This document shows, piece after piece, positions 59,821-64,000 of a DNA stretch of 64,000 nucleotides. The notes under the pieces were generated by a model. That model was not told where the DNA came from, searched no databases, and saw only the letters and a list, made by a program, of their open reading frames with translations. The translations under genes and the position numbers were made by a program. The DNA is from Bacteroidota bacterium (GTDB lineage Bacteria; Bacteroidota; Bacteroidia; Sphingobacteriales; Sphingobacteriaceae): NCBI GenBank assembly GCA_021794195.1, contig JAJYRG010000001.1, positions 12,244-76,243 on the forward strand, given 5' to 3'. Each line of letters starts with the position of its first letter. The stretch's first letter is position 1.

Positions 59821-60768
59821 TTATTTCGTATCTTTTTTCCCGAAGATAGAAAGTTTCACATACCGGCCCGGATTTTCTTTTAAATCTCTCATGAGGTTGT
59901 CCAGGTTTTGTGAAGAATTACTCAGGTTTTTGTAAAGATCCTCATCATTGATCAGCATACCTAATGAACCCTCTCCTTTATTTATTTTTTCCATAATAGA
60001 GTGGAATTCTTCTAAAGTATAGTTTGCATTTTCTATGGTTTCTTTTATTTGTACATCCTGTAGATCTTGAGATGTTTTATGGAAGTTGCTCAATATCAGG
60101 TTTACTGTATCGCTGTTATTTTTTAAATTTTGGGTAATGGATTCCACATTTGCAATGATGTTTGAGAAACGTTTATTTTCTGAACCGACTAATTTTTGGA
60201 TATCGTCACTTATATGCTCTACATGGCTGAGAGTTTTGGTCACATCGCGTAAACCAGCTTTAAACTCTTGTTGGAACTCGTTGTCCAAAGCCGTATTGAC
60301 AGCTGTCAGCACAGAGTCTAACTTGACCACCAAATTCTCAATCTTTATTTGTAAGGGTTCGACCTTCTCCATAAGGTTAGATTGTACATCGGACAACAGG
60401 GGGTCACCGCTTTGTGCGAGCGTGCTGCTATTTCCCATTTGGAACTCTATAGCTTTGCTCCCCAAAAGATCAGCACTGATAATTTTGGCTACGGTATTGG
60501 AGGGGACATCTACACTGCCTTTGATTTTAAATTCAGTCCGGATTTTATCATTATCGAGCAATGTCAACTTTGATACCCGTCCGATCTGATACCCGTTTAC
60601 CAATACAGGTTTAGATTCGGACAATCCGTCAACATCATCATAGTCTGTATAAAAAGTATTTTCGGTGGAGAATACATCATTGCCACGCAAATAGCTGTAC
60701 CCTAAAAACAAAATAGCAATAGCTATTATGGTCAGTGCTCCTACTTTAGTTTCGTTTGATATTTTCAA
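59821..60768 (-). CDS. MlaD/MCE-family protein
   Basis: Single TM then MCE domain (FYTDYDDVDGLSESKPVLVNGYQIGRVSKLTLLDNDKIRTEFKIKGSVDVPSNTVAKIISADLLGSKAIEFQ). Confidence 0.93.
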   Translation of the reverse strand: MKISNETKVGALTIIAIAILFLGYSYLRGNDVFSTENTFYTDYDDVDGLSESKPVLVNGYQIGRVSKLTLLDNDKIRTEFKIKGSVDVPSNTVAKIISADLLGSKAIEFQMGNSSTLAQSGDPLLSDVQSNLMEKVEPLQIKIENLVVKLDSVLTAVNTALDNEFQQEFKAGLRDVTKTLSHVEHISDDIQKLVGSENKRFSNIIANVESITQNLKNNSDTVNLILSNFHKTSQDLQDVQIKETIENANYTLEEFHSIMEKINKGEGSLGMLINDEDLYKNLSNSSQNLDNLMRDLKENPGRYVKLSIFGKKDTK

Positions 60769-60831
60769 AATATGGAAATATGAAAGTTTATTATCTGTAA
60801 ATATATAAATAATCCCACCTTAAGGTAACAA

Positions 60832-61677
60832 TTATTTCCTTTCTACAGAATTTTTATAATTTTTTATTGAATTGAAAATATTCTGAACGATTTCGCTTTG
60901 TCCTTTTGCCGACATCATATAATCCTCTTCGCTGGGGTTGCTGATAAAGCCAATTTCTGTTAATACGGCAGGCATTCCTGCGGTAGCTAAAACGGCCAAG
61001 GACTGTTCTTTTACACCGCGATCTACTCTTCTTGAGTTTTTTGTGTAGGCATCTTGCATTAAGGAGGCTAACTTGATACTCTGATCTCTATATTCTCTTT
61101 TCATTAAGGAGAAGACGATATAACTTGAAGGGTCGCTCGGATCAAACCCTCCATAATTTTCCTCATAGTCCTCTTCTAAAAGTATAGACGCATTTTCACG
61201 GATGGCTACATCCTGTTCATCCATTCTCCCGAAACCGCACACCAGGGTTTCCGTTCCTCTGGCCGCCTGCCGTGAAAAGGAATTGAGGTGTACAGAAATA
61301 AATAAATCAGCATTGTGTTTGTTTGCTAATGCAGGGCGCGCATATAAATCTATAAACACATCTTCTGTGCGGGTATAGATTACTTTTACGCCCGGCAATT
61401 CTTTTTCTATTTTTTTCCCCAACTTCAACACCACTTCCAAGGCGATTTGTTTCTCTGTTGATTTTCTTCCTCTGGCCCCTGCGTCCCGCCCTCCATGCCC
61501 TGCATCCAAGCAGATAGTGGTGATTTTTGCTGGTTTTTTATGTTTTGCCTTATCTGAGATTTCCGGAGGGTCATCTTTTACGGGATGAATGGAACGGCCC
61601 ATGGCGGAATAGGAAAAAAATATTATAAGGAAAGTCGTACAGAAAATTTTTGTTTGGCTCAAAGTAATACCCTTCAT
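60832..61677 (-). CDS. N-acetylmuramoyl-L-alanine amidase (Amidase_3; track ORF starts at 61692)
   Basis: ICLDAGHGGRDAGARG, DLFISVHLNSF, VLTEIGFISNPSEE. Confidence 0.95.
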   Translation of the reverse strand: MKGITLSQTKIFCTTFLIIFFSYSAMGRSIHPVKDDPPEISDKAKHKKPAKITTICLDAGHGGRDAGARGRKSTEKQIALEVVLKLGKKIEKELPGVKVIYTRTEDVFIDLYARPALANKHNADLFISVHLNSFSRQAARGTETLVCGFGRMDEQDVAIRENASILLEEDYEENYGGFDPSDPSSYIVFSLMKREYRDQSIKLASLMQDAYTKNSRRVDRGVKEQSLAVLATAGMPAVLTEIGFISNPSEEDYMMSAKGQSEIVQNIFNSIKNYKNSVERK

Positions 61678-61781
61678 TTTATTCGTACACAAAGATTATT
61701 GTTTATTTTATCGTTGAAAACTGTAAACATCTATTTTAAAATCTCTTAAGAATTTTAGCCGTTATTTCATATCTTTTTGAC

Positions 61782-61789
61782 TAATTTTG
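61782..61789 (+). promoter_or_regulatory. Bacteroidota-type -7 box TAATTTTG for the lptD-like gene
   Basis: Exact TAnnTTTG match 46 nt upstream of the proposed TTG start. Confidence 0.4.
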
Positions 61790-61835
61790 CCGCTAAGAGT
61801 TTAGTTAGCTACAAATTTAACATTCGTATTTAATT

Positions 61836-64000
61836 TTGAGGACTTTAGCTTGTAAAATATTTATTTTAATTCTCCTCGCTATGGGAACAGAGCAAGCTAA
61901 CGCGCATTTTTTGGTGCAAATAGATACGACGCAAGTAGATACGGCGCAATTACGAACCGATACTACTGCCTTATCTCAGGAAGCACAGGATTCCCTTCTT
62001 TCTGTTCAGGATACCACGGACTCGACCGGCCTTGACATAGAAAATCAAGAAGAGGCGCAGGACTCAGTAGTTATGGAGGATGAAGATGGATTGGTGACCG
62101 TCGTGACTATCGTCGCTAACGATTCGTCTGTCAATGAAGTCAGCAAGAATATTGTTCACCTTTACAATGGCGCTAAAGTCAAATATGATGAGTTTGAATT
62201 GTCAGCAGATTACATCCGGTTAGATAGAAATAAGAATCAATTATTTGCGAGCGGTGTCATAGATCACAACGATAAATATGTAGGGCGGCCGGTAATTATG
62301 TTTCCCGGCGAGGCGCCCGTCTCTGTCGATTCGGTACTTTACAATTACGAGGATAAGGAACCTAAAACATGGGGAGTAATGACGGAATCTGATGGAGCTT
62401 TTATCCAGGCAGAAGTCCTGCGGAGTAATCAATACGATGAAACGTCATTGTATCATGGGTTATACAGTACTTGTGATCTGCCTTATCCCCATACACATTT
62501 TGGTATTCAGATATCCAAAGGGTTGATCACAGAAAATAGAATCGTTGCCGGGCCTTCCTATTTAATGGTGATGAATATCCCCCTGAAATTTATCGCCATC
62601 CCGTTTGGTTTTTTTCCTAAGCAAGATAAAAAATCTTCCGGGCTCCTGTTTCCTTCGTTTGGAGAAGATGCCTCCAGAGGTTTTGCTATGCGCGATTTAG
62701 GGTGGTACCTTACTTTTAATGATTATTGGGATTCTGAAATCCGGGGAAGCCTGTATTCAAAAGGATCTTGGGAAGCCTCCATGCGTACGCAATACCTTGT
62801 CAATTATAAATACAATGGAGGGTTCAATATTCGTTACGCTTCTACCAAAGTAGGGGTGGAGGGCACAGAGAACTATGGAACAAATAAGGATTTCAATGTG
62901 ACCTGGAACCACACCCAGAGGCAGGAAGCAAATCCGGGAACTTCTTTCACGGCTTCTGTGAATTTTGGTACAGGCTCTTATTTTCAGAATACAGGAGCCA
63001 ACAGCACGTACGACTACGATCAATTGACACAGAATAACATGGCTTCGTCGATCAGTTACGGTAAAGTTTTTGCGGACGGGAAAGTGAATTTTACTGCGAA
63101 TATGAGTCATAGGCAAGATATTTCATCGGGAAAAGTAGATTTGGAATTGCCGTCTTTTAATTTAAATGTGGCCACTTTCAATCCTTTTGACTCGAAAGAC
63201 AGGGTAGGAGAGCAGAAGTGGTATGAACGCATCACAGTAGGGTACAGCCTGCAGGGACGAAATTCGATTTCAACAGGAGACTCTGTGTTGTTTAAAAAAG
63301 AATCCCTGAAACAGTTTTCAAACGGTTTCCAACATCGAATTCCCATTAGTCTGAGTCTAAATGCTTTTCAGCATTTTCAATTTAACACTTCCGTTAACTA
63401 TACGGAGCGTTGGTATTTGCAATCGGTACGTAATTATTTAGAAAATACTGTAGATGGTTTTGAAACGAAGCAAGATACGGTATCCGGTTTTCGGAGAGCC
63501 TATGATTATTCGGTGTCCTCCGGCCTTTCCACTAAAATATACGGACATTTTAAACGGGGAATAGGTAAAATCCAGGAAATGCGCCATGTCATTACGCCTT
63601 CCATTAACGTCAATTACCGGCCGGATTTTTCCGATCCCAGTTTTGGGTTTTACAAATCCTATGTCGATCATATGGGAAACCTGACCGAATATTCTATTTT
63701 CGAAAAGGGTATTTATGGTTCGCCCGGTGCTGGAAAATCCTTCGGGATCGGCTTTTCTGTGGACAATAATTTAGAAGCTAAAGTAAAGACAGATGACGAT
63801 ACAAGTGGAGGCGAAGGCGTAAAGAAAATACCTATCCTACAGGGGTTGAATTTTAGTGGAAATTACAATGCAGTAGCTGACTCCATGAAACTTTCGAATA
63901 TTAACTTTTCGGGAAGAACCTCTTTATTTGATCAAAAAATCAACTTGAATTTTAACGGTACTTTTGATCCTTACTCCTTGGACGAGGATGGGCGCCGGAT
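61836..64000 (+). CDS. lptD: LptD-family LPS assembly outer-membrane protein, 3' truncated by the window edge; proposed TTG start
   Basis: Open frame absent from the track: signal peptide (M)RTLACKIFILILLAMGTEQANAHF, OstA-like VSKNIVHLYNGAKVKYDEFELSADYIRLDRNKNQLFASG, then FIAIPFGFFPKQDKKSSGLLFPSFGEDASRGFAMRDLGWYL. Confidence 0.88.
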   Translation, partial: MRTLACKIFILILLAMGTEQANAHFLVQIDTTQVDTAQLRTDTTALSQEAQDSLLSVQDTTDSTGLDIENQEEAQDSVVMEDEDGLVTVVTIVANDSSVNEVSKNIVHLYNGAKVKYDEFELSADYIRLDRNKNQLFASGVIDHNDKYVGRPVIMFPGEAPVSVDSVLYNYEDKEPKTWGVMTESDGAFIQAEVLRSNQYDETSLYHGLYSTCDLPYPHTHFGIQISKGLITENRIVAGPSYLMVMNIPLKFIAIPFGFFPKQDKKSSGLLFPSFGEDASRGFAMRDLGWYLTFNDYWDSEIRGSLYSKGSWEASMRTQYLVNYKYNGGFNIRYASTKVGVEGTENYGTNKDFNVTWNHTQRQEANPGTSFTASVNFGTGSYFQNTGANSTYDYDQLTQNNMASSISYGKVFADGKVNFTANMSHRQDISSGKVDLELPSFNLNVATFNPFDSKDRVGEQKWYERITVGYSLQGRNSISTGDSVLFKKESLKQFSNGFQHRIPISLSLNAFQHFQFNTSVNYTERWYLQSVRNYLENTVDGFETKQDTVSGFRRAYDYSVSSGLSTKIYGHFKRGIGKIQEMRHVITPSINVNYRPDFSDPSFGFYKSYVDHMGNLTEYSIFEKGIYGSPGAGKSFGIGFSVDNNLEAKVKTDDDTSGGEGVKKIPILQGLNFSGNYNAVADSMKLSNINFSGRTSLFDQKINLNFNGTFDPYSLDEDGRR

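Noticed and set aside
62241-63671. Minus-strand ORFs 62241-62432, 62757-63116, 63107-63346, 63438-63671
   Set aside because: They lie opposite the continuous LptD-like frame, which explains the region better.
1-64000. tRNA or rRNA genes
   Set aside because: Every GTTCGA-type T-loop match I noticed falls inside a coding gene; no cloverleaf was recognised in intergenic gaps.
1-64000. CRISPR arrays, prophage, intact IS elements or known defence systems
   Set aside because: No regularly spaced repeats, transposase, integrase, cas, restriction or toxin-antitoxin motifs were recognised among the ORFs.

Overview
A 64 kb AT-rich chromosomal segment from a member of the Bacteroidota, probably Sphingobacteriia-like. 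Supporting signs are SusC/SusD and FecR proteins, a T9SS C-terminal domain, TAnnTTTG-type -7 boxes and Bacteroidota-style gene neighbourhoods. Most of it is ordinary core genome: arginine biosynthesis, nth, recA, acs, dnaK, tyrS, thyA/folA, mtaB, ppa, rsmE and envelope-assembly genes. Accessory-type content includes an ECF sigma/FecR/SusC(STN)/SusD/zinc-metallohydrolase/DUF4302-like import locus (14.0-23.9 kb), a TolC-RND-adaptor efflux operon with a small lipoprotein upstream (24.3-30.6 kb), an isolated lipoprotein copper nitrite reductase (45.8-46.9 kb), and an outer-membrane block (56.9-64 kb: TamL/BamA-like, MCE/MlaD-like, amidase, LptD running off the edge). I found no tRNA, rRNA, CRISPR array, intact transposon, prophage or known defence system. 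The best candidate for something undescribed is a short Arg-codon-containing leader ORF behind a perfect -7 box, upstream of the arginine operon (3285-3446, minus strand). Other candidates are a sigma-54-like dnaK promoter with direct and inverted repeats, a T9SS C-terminal-domain-only mini-protein, and a palindrome-controlled lipoprotein/RND operon. All family calls come from motif recognition by eye; no database search or folding was run.
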